The translations under genes were made by a program, and so were the position numbers. From Zychaea mexicana (lineage: Eukaryota > Mucoromycota > Mucoromycetes > Mucorales > Lichtheimiaceae): a DNA stretch of 64,000 bases. The stretch covers positions 1-64,000 of the forward strand of contig NW_026516786.1 of the NCBI RefSeq assembly GCF_025766255.1, read 5' to 3'. This document shows, in pieces, positions 25,030 through 36,574 of this stretch (positions within the stretch are counted from its first letter, which is position 1; the number at the start of each line of letters is the position of its first letter). Below the pieces are notes generated by a model. The model saw nothing but the letters and a program-made list of their open reading frames with translations. It was not told where the DNA came from and searched no databases.

Positions 25030-26760
25030 ACAGGATCAGACAGTCAGTCCAGCAGAGGATACTCCTTCTAAAACCAGAAAGTCAGCATCGGCATGCTGCA
25101 ATATGTGTGTCCACATGTCAAGAGCATTTCCGCTATTTTCCACAGCGCATTTGCTACTATGGAAAAAGCATCGTGACCGAAACTGTGTTGGTATAAAATC
25201 TATTGGTATGTGCATACGCGTACTCACTAGATATTGTGACATTGGTTTCCTTATGTAACCATATCGTTTCTTGGATATATAATTATTGTACCTTATCAAA
25301 TCACGTGCACAAATACGTTTGTATTCATCATGATGATTACAAAAATCACAAACAAGAAGACGAAGGGCCGTCTCGCAGCGAGCGATAAAATCAAAATGCT
25401 TGATATTGCTCTGTTTGCTGATACCTTGACCGAAATGTACATCAATGCCCATCCTTGCCATATCTCACTGTTAGATGCTAATGGATACTTTACCATCTCT
25501 CTGTGCATCCGAGCGCTGGCATTATTTGCTAACTTGTATACAAATTGAATCAAGACAATTTAGATTACGACAGCAACTTGACAACAGCAACCGGATCAAT
25601 TTCCCCCTGGACAAAGCATTCCATTTCGACAATCGCATATGCTATGTGCTGTGCCTTTGTCCCCATGTCGAATTCGTGTGAATAACAGAACAAAGCGATA
25701 TGATAGGCAGTGCTTTATGTTTTTAAAGCAAGACTCATGTTGCAAGCTATGCCCTTCTGTCCGCAACATCTGGTGAAATGAGAGCTCAAAGCAAGCGGAG
25801 GAAGAGTTCACCAATTACCTACAACTGTCAAAGCGTCCCACGGCCATCGACAACATCGATGATGAGATGCAGAAAATGCCTATGGACGGCAGCAGTAGTG
25901 TTAGTGTTAGTAGTATCAGTAATGGCGCTCTTCAACGATTGATGTCGTCTAGCCGAAGGCAGGATGAGCTACATAGAGGATTTTATGCCGATATGATCAA
26001 GGTAGCAATCACAGCTGGAACAGTTACTCCTTCTCAATACTGACCCTTACAACAAGTTGAACGCCAACTTCTTGTGAAAAACGACCATCATCTCTCAAAT
26101 TAAAATCTCTGGTCTTTACTAGCGTTACAACGGCAGTGGAAGCGATACTTGGACTCGATTCTTTAATGACATCAAGGCTAACTCGAGCAAATTGCGATTT
26201 ACTTACGGTGTTCATCACCGATACAAGTCAATTAGCTAATATCAGCAATCAGTATCATACCTTGAAACAGTTACAGAAGCTTCTCTGCCTAACTGCGGGG
26301 ATATATGACAACTTGGAAGTTCTTTGCGTCGGCAATTCCAAGCTTGAGCAAATACAGCTCCATGTGCCACCAATATCGGATCAAGAATTTATTCGCTTAT
26401 GCTGCGAGCATCCACGGTTACAAATCCTGCATATTTGTGTCATGGAAGCACGCCGCGATGGGATCACTGATGATGGAATGATGACGTATGCAGATAGACT
26501 TAAAGAGACGGCGACCAGCGGTAGAATCACAATTTTAAAATTGAAGTGATGCCGCGCTTGAGCTTCTTGAATAGGTTGATGACTTGCGATAGGATGACCA
26601 TTTAATGATAATCAACGCATAACGGATGCAGGTATTGCGGCGCTTATGGGTAACTCTAGTAACACCAACAAGAAATTCGTGGTCTACGACTCTCCTAGTG
26701 TCAGTACGTTTACGAATTATGTGTGGAAACGACCTGTTAAATAGCAGTAATATGTAGTGT
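25030..26760 (+). pseudogene. Decayed paralogue of the upstream F-box/LRR gene
   Basis: Fragments in several frames line up, in order, with the intact gene at 22687-24654. LQYVCPHVKSIS matches LQCLGPHVKDVS. IALFADTLTEMYINAHPCHIS matches the VITLFAPTLTQLSITSHPCDVS region. LDKAFHFDNRI matches LDNALNFDTRI. LKQLQKLLCLTAG matches LKRLQRIDLYWTN. ISDQEFIRLCCEHPRLQIL matches the LSDQGLLHVCQLPRLQQL block. ITDAGIAALMG matches ITDLGVKTFLG. Stops and frame changes separate the fragments, and the F-box itself is not recognisable. It is best read as a tandem duplicate now dead. A multi-intron gene is less likely, because sensible splice sites do not connect the pieces. Confidence 0.8.
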
Positions 26761-27375
26761 TTTATATGCAACAGAAGTTATATGTCTTTGAAGGCTTTTT
26801 TTAAATATCTATATATACATCCTTTGTGAATCAAATCCAACGCTTGCCGCAAAATACCTGTTCGAAAGCAGTCGATTTATAGTATCTTTCAACGCCGTCT
26901 CTGAGATTATTGTTATATAGAGTTTGTTTTTGACACAGTTATATATCATATCATTGTGAATAGATTGAAATTATATCCTGCTGTATAAAGCTAGTAGCAT
27001 CATGAATGTCACTAGAAGGTAGCTATGTAACAAAGGCACATGGACATCCTATGACCTTTATTATAAATAAAGGAAAAGCGGTATGTTCTACAATGTACAA
27101 ATATAGTACTACTACTAATTCATTACACAAATGGTTAGATGATACAGATGTGTTATTGATTATTGCGACAGAGGAAGAGGGCCAGAGTGTTTGGAATATT
27201 GTTTTATATAAAAATCTGGGAAAGTGTGGGGTATAAAAATCAGTTTTTTTGACAGCTGAGTAAAGAGGATGAACATTGGCATGCTCGCTCTTTATTACAT
27301 AGCATTCCTTTTGTTCTTCTTCTTTGCTACACCTGCCGTTTGTAATTCGATCAACTGCTGAGAACAGAAGCTTTC
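26761..27375. other. Spacer at the convergent gene ends
   Basis: It separates the F-box relic (plus) from the transportin 3' end (minus). A 76-codon frame at 27006-27236 has no recognised similarity. Nothing else is seen. Confidence 0.5.
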
Positions 27376-30300
27376 TTAAGCACCATATTTGTGTGAAAGT
27401 GTTTGCTGCGTTTCAGCAGTTAGTCCACCCCAAGCTTGTTTCCACTGTTCCTCATTCAACATATTTTTGTATCCCATCAGGATCTGTAGTGTTAGATATA
27501 TGGTTAGCGACTTCTTGTATTTACTTTATCGCCATTGCCGACAAGTTTTTTCTAAGATTTATACGATTACGGTAAATGGACGTACCTCGCTTAATGTTTT
27601 TGATAAGGGTGGAGATGGACGTTGATATTGAGCAATTATTTCGAAAAGGGTATTGAATTGCTAAGGTTTTTATAGAAAGTCATCATAAGTCGTCTCTTTT
27701 TTCTTCAATCACTTAAACGTAAAGCTGAATTAAAGCTAGAAATATACTTACATCGACAATCCCTTGAGGGTTTACTTTAATCACTGTACATAAGCCTTGA
27801 AACGCCGTATCCTTTTCATCGTTCTCCCGCAACATGATGAATTTTTCCAACCACGGTCCTATAAATTGTGGCAAGTGGCGAGCAAGTATATCAGGACAGC
27901 CATAGCCGAGCCGGCCAATGGTGATCGTTGCATTTTCTTGTAAAGATTCCATAACTCCGGGAATGACGAGTAAAGGGAACAGACGTTGGAGGAGTGGTTC
28001 GACAAAAGGTTGCATGTCTTGGCCCCATCGGATAGCGATTTCGCCAACGGCCCAGACTGCATTGTTGGAGACACTGACGAGCGCTGGATCGGGCCCAATT
28101 TGTTCAATGAGTTCAGGCACAATGGGCGGTAAATAGCTTCGTAAACGTTCAAAACAGGCCATAGCCAAGTCGCCAATAAGGGCATAGGTTGCTTGGAGTA
28201 CTTCAGTGACAGGGTCATGAATGCACACAGCCAAAAGAGACAGTAATGGAGGATCCGAGTTGGCCACAAGCGGCTCGATCAGTTGGCCTAATCCTTGCAC
28301 GAGGCCAGATAGCAGATCGAGCGACACAACCATGAATTCTACATCTGGAGGATCGAACTCGTCTGGATTTTGGTCAGCCATAAATATTTGGTGCAATGTT
28401 GTGGAAACGAGTTTGACACATCGTGTAAATACAGGTTCGGCATACGGTGCAAACACTGTTCCCAAAGCTGCGGTGACTGATGAAAGGCACTAACAATCAG
28501 CAGATGTAGCAGGTTGACGTGGCAACAGTTAAATTCTCTGTTATCACTTAATTATACTAAATCCTTGACCATCTTGGGCAGTGATTCGAAGCTATTGAAC
28601 AATGGCATGCATACCTCCAGCAAAGGGAACAAGTCAGTATCTTGATCAGAAAGCTTATTCCATTTGGCGATCAGGGGCGGCATCATCAACATCAAACAGC
28701 GCGGCTGATTTAATGCCGCACCGACAGATTCGGCCAACGTGCCGAGCGCGTCGTATAGAATAAGTAGATTCTTGTGTTGGTATGTATTAAACGCAGTCGT
28801 TAAATTAATGAGGATCGGCTCCAAGTAAGGTACTAGTTCGATTGTAGCTTCTTCTTCCAACGTAGCAAAAGCAGAACATGCTGCTTCTTGTACGCGTTTG
28901 TTCTTGTCAAGAATCCGCTGTAACAAGTTGAATAAAACCGGCTCAAAGAACGCTCCTCGTCCTCCGGGTATTGTAGCTTGCTCAACGCACCACCGTGAAA
29001 ATCGACCGAGCGCCCAGCAAGTGATGGATCGAATGAGTGGCTATATAAAAAGTTCCATCATTTTATTGCCGTGTGATGAGGAACATGTTCCTTTTGCTCT
29101 CTAATATTCTTTCATTACTGTACCTTTGGATCGTTAAGACTTTGAATCAGGTAAGGCATCATGTCCGGTAAATGTGGTGCAATATCCTCCAAACCACCTT
29201 TTACAAAATTTACAAAACGATTGAGTTACCATACACACAAATATAACACATTTGTGCAGCAGAATATTTGATATACCTTCTGCAGCAGCTCCTAGCGCCA
29301 GAATGCCACTCTCTCGTTCTCGCCAATCTTGGCTGAACAAGTTGTGATTTAATAGTGGCAGCAATACAACGACAACATGGCGATTATATGTCGTTGACAG
29401 CACATCTAACGCAGCCGCACTGCATTTTCGCAAAGTCCATTCTGAGTAAAACTCGTCATCGTCAAAATCCTCATCGTCGTCGTCGTCATCGTCTTCATCA
29501 TTATCGTTATCGTTATCATCATCATCATTAGTCGTAACAGGATCGTCATGGTTGTTCTCATGGTGGCCTTCATCCTCAATCGTAGCGGATCCATCTTCTC
29601 CAGCCCCACCCGTTCCCGATTGCTGCTGCGGGTTTGGTGTACTAGCAGCCATCGGTCCTCGATGTCTTCGTGAATGCCTTGGCCTTATATCCATCTCATT
29701 ATCCGGAATATGTGCGTCATTCTCATCGCCACCGAGCATTAGCAAATCCGTATCCGAGTAAACCATTCTTTTCAATAGCTCAGGCACAATCCGAGGCAGA
29801 TAGGGTAACAATCGCTCATGCATTTCATCCAGATTCGAAAATTGAATCCAGAAATCGCACGCCTCCAGTGCTACCTGCTCGTTTTCGTCACGGGTACAGA
29901 AGATCATGTAATTAATCACCGCGTCAATGTAGGGTGTCAGGGCTTCTGGATTAGCTTCCAAAACCATCACTAGCGACCGACATATCTCTTGTCGCACACG
30001 CGAGCTTTCGTCTGTTGCGCGCGCGAATAGACCTCGCAGGTACGTGTCCATGTTTGCCAGGAAGGATTCGCTTTGTAGCATGATGAACTGGGATGTTGCG
30101 GTAATGGCAGTGGCCCGGAGTTTTGCATCGGGGTTGTAAAAGAATTGGATGAACTTGGGGATCATAAAGGCCAGTGGTCGTACGCCATCCATTTCCTGGT
30201 CCAGGTCCCTGGCCGCGTCTTCGCAGATCATGGCCAGTGCGTCAAATGCCATCTAAACGAAAAAAAACAACGTCATACGCGCATTTAGGCTTTGATATTA

Positions 30301-30959
30301 TTTTTTCCCGTTTGGACCCCATAAGACACAAGCACAAACATTACGCACGCATGGACACACACAGTACACAAACTATTTATTAGATTTATAGTTTTACCTC
30401 AACAGTGACCGGGTCGGGACTATCTAACTTTTCTACCAAGACTTGCAGAATATGGGGCCAGTTATGTGCCTGACCTCGCGTGACGATCGCAGCAATACTC
30501 GACGCAATGGTCCTGCGCACATCCACATCCACATCGGGCGTGTTCAGCGCTTCGGTGCAGCAGTGCTTGACATGATCTAGCACGGGTAGTGGGATATTGT
30601 TAAAGTACGAGCGTATATTGTTCTTGAGCAAGTGCCCTGCAATAGCCCGTGGGTACGATTCTACTTGAGGCATTTTTGTCAAGATATGCACAAGGTACGA
30701 GTTATAGTCTGGTATCTCGTTGAATGATGCGAGTTTCTATATACAAGAACAAATAGACAGGAGAGTTCAACAGCATAGTTCCAACCACCCTTTCCTTTCT
30801 TTTTCCGTCTCTCGAGGTAATGGTGGTTCCTGCCTAACAGGAATAGGGAGTGTCTACCTGCTGCACTAGCAGTTGATCTCGGCTTTCGGGACGAGCGGCA
30901 TCGCGGAGTAGTAGTATCAGATCGTTCAAGCCTTGTTGTTGTGGCTGCCAAATGGACAT
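27376..30959 (-). CDS. KAP104: Transportin / karyopherin beta-2 (Kap104-type) nuclear import receptor
   Basis: Eight exons on the minus strand (30959-30858, 30736-30398, 30252-29277, 29197-29124, 29040-28615, 28489-27752, 27660-27586, 27483-27376) sum to 2838 nt, 945 aa. The protein is a chain of HEAT repeats in the transportin order. It begins [20 protein letters not shown] and then has [45 protein letters not shown] and DIRPRHSR. A long acidic loop (HEAT 8 loop) is followed by [74 protein letters not shown] and a C-terminal ILMGYK segment. It carries PY-NLS cargoes (RNA-binding proteins) into the nucleus and releases them on RanGTP binding to the acidic loop. The last two short exons were found by reading past the apparent stop at 27713. 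The name reflects family membership. Confidence 0.95.
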
Positions 30960-31469
30960 GAGAGAGACGATGAGGGAAAGAAGAAGGTTGAGGACTGGGG
31001 GCTGAAGAGAACAAAAGAAAGAGGGATAGGGACTGTTGAGCCAAATGGGAATTGAATGGGAGGAGGAAAGTAGAAGAAGAAGAAGAAGAAAAGAGAAGGA
31101 TATCTCTCACTACTCTGCTGTGCGTGTGGGTGGTATAGGTCTGTGTGTATATAACGTGTATGTTTGTGGGCTTGTGCTGGTCGTTACAAAAAAAAAAGAG
31201 GTATAAAGTTTGGTGGTGGGGCCCCGTGACACACTTGCCGACGAGCTTCTTTGTTTCTCAACAACTTACGCAAAGACTTCTCATAAACACTTTCACATGC
31301 CTATAGAAAGAAGCTTTGCTTTAATCTTTACTCCTTATTCTTTCTACTTTCTTCATTTCACTGTGACAATCACTGGGAGATAAATTAGTTGGATCCACGC
31401 CTTTTTATGGTGATACAGCAAACAACAGTAATAATAATGGTAATAATGATAATAATTTTTCTTTGTTTT
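30960..31469. other. Transportin promoter and FCHO 3' region
   Basis: It lies between two minus-strand genes. On the minus strand the transportin leader is rich in CT/TTC runs (about 31000-31100), a common feature of fungal housekeeping promoters. I see no further gene. Confidence 0.55.
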
Positions 31470-34400
31470 TTATTGTTCTGCAATATACTTGCCAGTACGT
31501 ATAGATTTTTCTGTGGACTCGACATTGGCCCAGATCGCCATCGATCCATCCTCCTGACCGTCACCGTTTGAACTACTGCTGGCAACATCCACCGTCGACA
31601 CGAGTCGGTCCTTTGCCTCGAACCGGATTTGCAGGGCCTGTGGCGTGCCTTGTTCCTTGGTCGTAAACTTTGCACGCAGCACGCGTTCGTCGTGGCTATT
31701 CCATTCGCCCATGGGCCACACCATCTTATCCTGGTCCACCATCCACTGACCGCCCGGCACGCTCTGGACATTTTGTACATTGCCACTGACAGTCGTCATA
31801 AAGAAGACACCGTGCAAGTGGGAAGCCAGCTCGGTGTCTGCCTTTTGATATTTGACTAGTAACAGGGTTTGTTCGGCTTCGCATTTCCACATGGGCTTGA
31901 CTTGGATAGGTGCTACCAAAGGCTGCGGCGGCAGCACCATGTCGTCATTGTCATCATTGTTATCACTTGACGATTGCTTGACTTGATACTTGATACACGG
32001 GACCGGACTGTCGCCTGCTAGGTTAAACATGTTTGTGTCCAGCTTGTATACCCCATTCTGTCCTTTCTCGCCTTCATTCATTGGGCTGATGTAACCCGTG
32101 TTGGGTGCGATCCGCTCCAGCTGATCCACGTGTTCGAGTCGGAAACATACTGAGCGTCCCATGGTATCCACGGGCCCACGATAAGCGATCTTGACCTCAC
32201 CTAATACGGCCGACCGTACTATCGCGCCGCCCTTCATGAGACAGTGTATGCTTTCGGTAATCTGCACCCTGATGGTCGGTTGTGCTGAAGTAAACGGCGT
32301 CATCGTCGGTGATGGTACCACCGGCATGGATGCCGCTGCGACCGACCCTTGTTGTTGTCGTTGTTCTTGCTGTTGCTCATCCAGAACAGGTGCATCATGG
32401 AGCTGGACACCGTTGTTTTGATCATCAAAGACAGAGACAGAAGGATCTTCAAGTTGTACAGGTGCGTCATGTAACTGTACTCTATTACCAGCACTACTGC
32501 TATTTACTTCATCTTCAAACGGAGAAGATGCAACGGATAAGGGCGAAGGCGATGATGCAGTAGTAGAGACTGGTGGCTTGATTTCTTGCACAGGATCCAA
32601 TAAGCGTGTGTTTCTCTGTTGCGTATCACGACGACCCCTTCGTCTACCCGAAGCTGTGGGACTCTTTTCCTTGAGCATGGACGACACGCGAGTTAAAGCA
32701 ACGGCCGCATGAGTCGCATCTTCTTCCTTCATAGCCTCATTCTTGATGTCCACTTTGAGCTTCTGTTGATTGCTAAACAAGCTAACATGTTGCTTAATTT
32801 CTTAGTTTCTCCCATCTTTCTGGGTGCTTACTGCTTACGATACACCCCCCGCAAGGTTACATGGAATGCAGAAGAAAATCAAAAGTGAAGTTCCCAATTT
32901 AATTTTACTAACCTGCCGCTGTCGGAGCCAAAGTCATCGTCATGCAAGGAGGAGACAATGCTGTCACCGGGCCATGCTGCGCGATCGGGCGGCGGGATTG
33001 TGTAGCCTTCAGCATCCAGCAACACCTTGGGCTACATAGGAAATCCATACCAACAGAAACAAACCACATTATGAGTTTTCCCAATCAACACGTTGCACAG
33101 AATGGACGCTTCATCATCCAATGTCATACCGGTTGCTGATGCTGACTGCTTGCAAAACTTCCCGAGAAACTGGGTGCTTTCTTCAACGAACCAGCAGCAG
33201 GCTGATCCACTGATGTGGGCGAAGTAGGCGCTGGCGACATGGTTGAACCACCATCATTGCTCGGAGACATGGACGAGACATGACTGCCGTTTTCTTCATC
33301 CAAGGCGCTGAAACTGGAATGACTATGCTGGTCAGTGTGATGCATGACAGGCGGCGCAAGATCTGCATTCATATAGCCGTTATTAGTGCTGCCGCCATGA
33401 TCATTCTTGGTTTTGCGTCGGATTGAGACAAGGGTGGACAAAAATTTGCGCTCTTTGCCCATCTTGCGGCCACTGCGGTTGCTTTTCTCAGACACACTAG
33501 GTACGGGTACAGGTGCTTCAAGGTTGTCAGGGACGTTGTTGTTATTCGTCATAGTAGTCGGTACAGACAAGACGTCACCATGTGCTGTGGTAGTCGATGA
33601 AGATCCCAGGGACGCAATGGATTGCTCTGAGTGTGAGACGGATGGTTGCTGCTGTTGTGGCTGTTGCTGTATTTGCTGTGTCGAAAGGGCTTTTTTCAAT
33701 CCATTGGCGGGTCGTGATGAGCAAAATGCGTTGATCTCGTCTTCAATGTTAAAGTTGCTTGCTGCTGTAAGTACGTTGTTGGCTACCTGTTTTTTCATTC
33801 CAATTGATCATGTTTTCAGTAACTGTTTTGTCTCATCCGCCGTTTCCTATTATGAATAGGTAGTACCTCGATGCGTTTAAGGAGTTGATCGTTTTGCAAT
33901 ACTTCAAACTTTTGCACTACTGTTCGCAGATTGTCCCAGCGATGCTCATCCACTGCTTGATGTTTCTTCATATAACACACGTATGTAAGCACTTTGTTTG
34001 TACACATATAGCCTCTTTAGATCGATTTTTCTTGTCTGTACCTGAATATACTCTGGACCCGTTTGCATCCATTGCGACTTGACTCCTTCTAGTCCTTTAG
34101 TTGAATCGGCCACTTTTGACTCTGCTTTACCGCCTCCTGGTCTTGTCGCGGCTTTCTTGTGCTATAATACAGTTTATTTGACACGTTTAGTAGCGATAGA
34201 TAAACTTCAATAAAATTAACATTCTACCTTATTTAATCGAGCAAGACGTTCTTCATAATCCTTGCTTAACCGCTGTAGCGACGCATCCATCTTTTAAAAA
34301 ACAATCAATTAGCCAAAATTGATATCTTCCATTCAGTTTTTTAAGCTGATATATTACAGATTTTACGGCAGCGTATTCATTATCGTTTTGAATAGCAGAT

Positions 34401-35031
34401 CGCAAAGGACGTTCAACGTCTTCGGTAATTTTGAGCGACATGACAGCATGGATCGTGTATATTTCGGTCAATTCATTTTGAAGCATCTCCCATATCGGCT
34501 GCATCTGCCTTTTGGAGTATAGCATTAACCGAATCAGTCGTGTTTTTTTTCTCGATGGCTTCCGTATCAGTTTCTTACCCCAAGGCAGATTTGTCCGTGA
34601 CAAAATGTTTTTTAGATATTTTTGCTAGGTTTTTTGCATAAAGGTCTTCGACATGGGCTCTATTATCAATAGATAAGTGTTTTAATAACCAAAATGGTTA
34701 CCGCATGCTATGTAAAAGAGAAGGCTATGCTAGATACCTCTCTCTAAAATATTCGGCCAGCTCTTCGTTCAATTTGAGTGCCTTGCGAAGGCGTCCTTGT
34801 ATTACTTCGATACCATCCTTGGGTCTTTCGGTCTAGAACCGGAGGAACATATTAAAAGTGGTGTCAACTTCAAATATAACTAAAACGAATCCCCCTTCTC
34901 CCTCCCCCCTTATTTTCGTTTCCTTGCTTCCTCCTGAGAAAAACAGTACAGATATTTCACCAGAAAATAATAGTCATTACCAGAAATGCGTTCAGGTACG
35001 GTTGATTGGGTGGCGCTGGCTCAATGGTCAT
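31470..35031 (-). CDS. SYP1: Syp1/FCHO-type muniscin, endocytic F-BAR and mu-homology protein
   Basis: Ten exons (35031-34981, 34832-34738, 34659-34579, 34508-34358, 34290-34228, 34161-34042, 33965-33867, 33786-33130, 33031-32913, 32781-31470) sum to 2748 nt, 915 aa. Residues 1 to ~265 are an F-BAR domain, with LKLNEELAEYFRER, AHVEDLYAKNLAKISKKH, WEMLQNELTEIYTIHA, VERPLRSAI, and VDEHRWDNL leading to FEVLQNDQLLKRIE. A Ser/Gln-rich linker spans ~265-640. The C-terminal ~270 residues (from IRVQITESIHCLMKGG) are a mu-homology domain ending RTGKYIAEQ. Muniscins bend the plasma membrane, nucleate clathrin-coated pits and recruit Eps15/Ede1 and cargo. In yeast Syp1 also touches septin organisation. 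Two near-identical LHDAPV peptides occur in the linker. The exon reconstruction is in phase throughout. Confidence 0.93.
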
Positions 35032-35449
35032 ATTGAGGAATTATTATAAAAATAGATGACGGGATTCTAAAGAGGTATTTGTGGTGAATGCAGGAAATAC
35101 AAAAGGAAAGGCACTAGGCGAAATTAGAAAGAATTGAAGAAAAAAAGAAGGGAAATGGGCTCTCAAATGAGAGAGAAAAGAGAAACGTAGTTAATATAAG
35201 ATAGAGTAGAAAACAAGAAAGAGAAGAGAAGAGTCAGTAATAGCTGGAAAGAGGGGATAATTATAACTTGCTCTCTCCTGCCATGTACGCACTAAACTGC
35301 CGGTTGAATATTTCACCCAAAATAGTTTCATGTTACACAGCACATGTATAAAAAAAGAAGATGAGCGGATTTGCCACGGCAGGATATCGGATGAAGAGTA
35401 TGTGTGCACATTAGATATTCCAGTGCCATGATATGACGGTATGACCAGC
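35032..35449. other. Upstream region of the FCHO gene
   Basis: A-rich on the plus strand (about 35090-35240), which is a C/T-rich promoter tract for the minus-strand FCHO gene. I see no gene. Confidence 0.5.
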
Positions 35450-36022
35450 AATAGTCGCACCTCTACTTGACTTGACTACGATGAGTAATTTACTCAGTAA
35501 TCAATATTTTCTTTCCATTCATACGCGCCAAAGTACATATTGCTGGTGCCTTAATGCACTTGATATAGAATCCGGCGGATATCTCTTCTTGTTGTTCCCA
35601 AGGTCTTTGAATATTTGCTGTATGATGGCTTCAAACTTGACTTGCTTTATTCTGCGAGGGATATGGTTTCGTCCTCGTAGTTTTCATTATGTCGTTTTAG
35701 AGGGCAAAACAATCTTACACTTGTCTTCATCGACGCGCACGCTCATCCGGGTATCCGATGCCATCACAACGTCTCGAGACTAACTCCATGAATAAGACAA
35801 CGCATTGTATCCTTCATTTACTTGTGAGCCACGGGCTACTAGCATGTCAGATGCTCGAGCATGTCTGCAAGGCATAAATCTGATTTTTGTGGCGCTAACA
35901 CTGGAAGATTTTTTATAAAATGGACCACGCGGCATCCGAGTATAATACGATCCCGTACGTCTATGCCATCTCCATGAGGAATTGAGAAGAGCATACTGTC
36001 TACTCTCGCAGGTGATGTACAT
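35450..36022 (-). pseudogene. HET-domain-like relic
   Basis: On the minus strand a frame from 36022 contains ASDMLVARGSQVNEGYNALSYSWS. After an in-frame stop it goes on SRDVVMASDTRMSV and RVDEDKCKIVLPSK. A different frame then gives RIKQVKFEAIIQQIFKDLG. The YxALSYxW core is the hallmark of heterokaryon-incompatibility (HET, PF06985) proteins, and the order of the pieces fits Mucorales members as I remember them. The stop, a frame change and the missing downstream part (the usual WIDxLCIxQ block) argue for a dead copy. HET proteins mediate non-self recognition and cell death in ascomycetes; their role in mucoromycetes is unclear. A short gene with extra introns cannot be fully excluded. Confidence 0.6.
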
Positions 36023-36574
36023 TATATAGTGTTATCCCCTATTTTCTTACCGGGAAGTGTCCATAACCGTAGGCTCATTTATAGCGCTACATTAGTTTAA
36101 AGAGAGTTGAGATAGTATGTATGATACATCCTTATCTGCTTGTTTTTGGAGCAATTGTATGGCACAAAAAAAGTTACTGCGAGATAATTAAAGAATGATC
36201 AGTGTGAAATGATGTTGGTGAAGTGTTGGAAACGAAAGAGATAATGTGGAAGAGAGGAACACTGCAAAGAAAAAGTGGGCTAGTAAAGAGACGTAACATT
36301 TATAGAGAACGTTTTCATTGTATAATGTGCAACAGCTAGCAAATGCAGGAGAACGACTCTTTTCACGGTTTCACAATAAGCGAGGAAGGCTCAACAAGAA
36401 CAATGTATATCTATCTTACTATTAGGCGAAGCACTTTTACCGTATCTTCTCTTAATGTGCTACTTTAATCATACTAGATGTATCAGCGCCCAAAAACTTA
36501 AATAAATAAAGTATGTATGTGAACAACGAAAACAATACTAATGACCTTGAATTATGTAAGATTCCGTTTATTCG
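36023..36574. other. Spacer 3' of the anoctamin gene
   Basis: There is no coding signal in about 550 bases. Confidence 0.5.
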
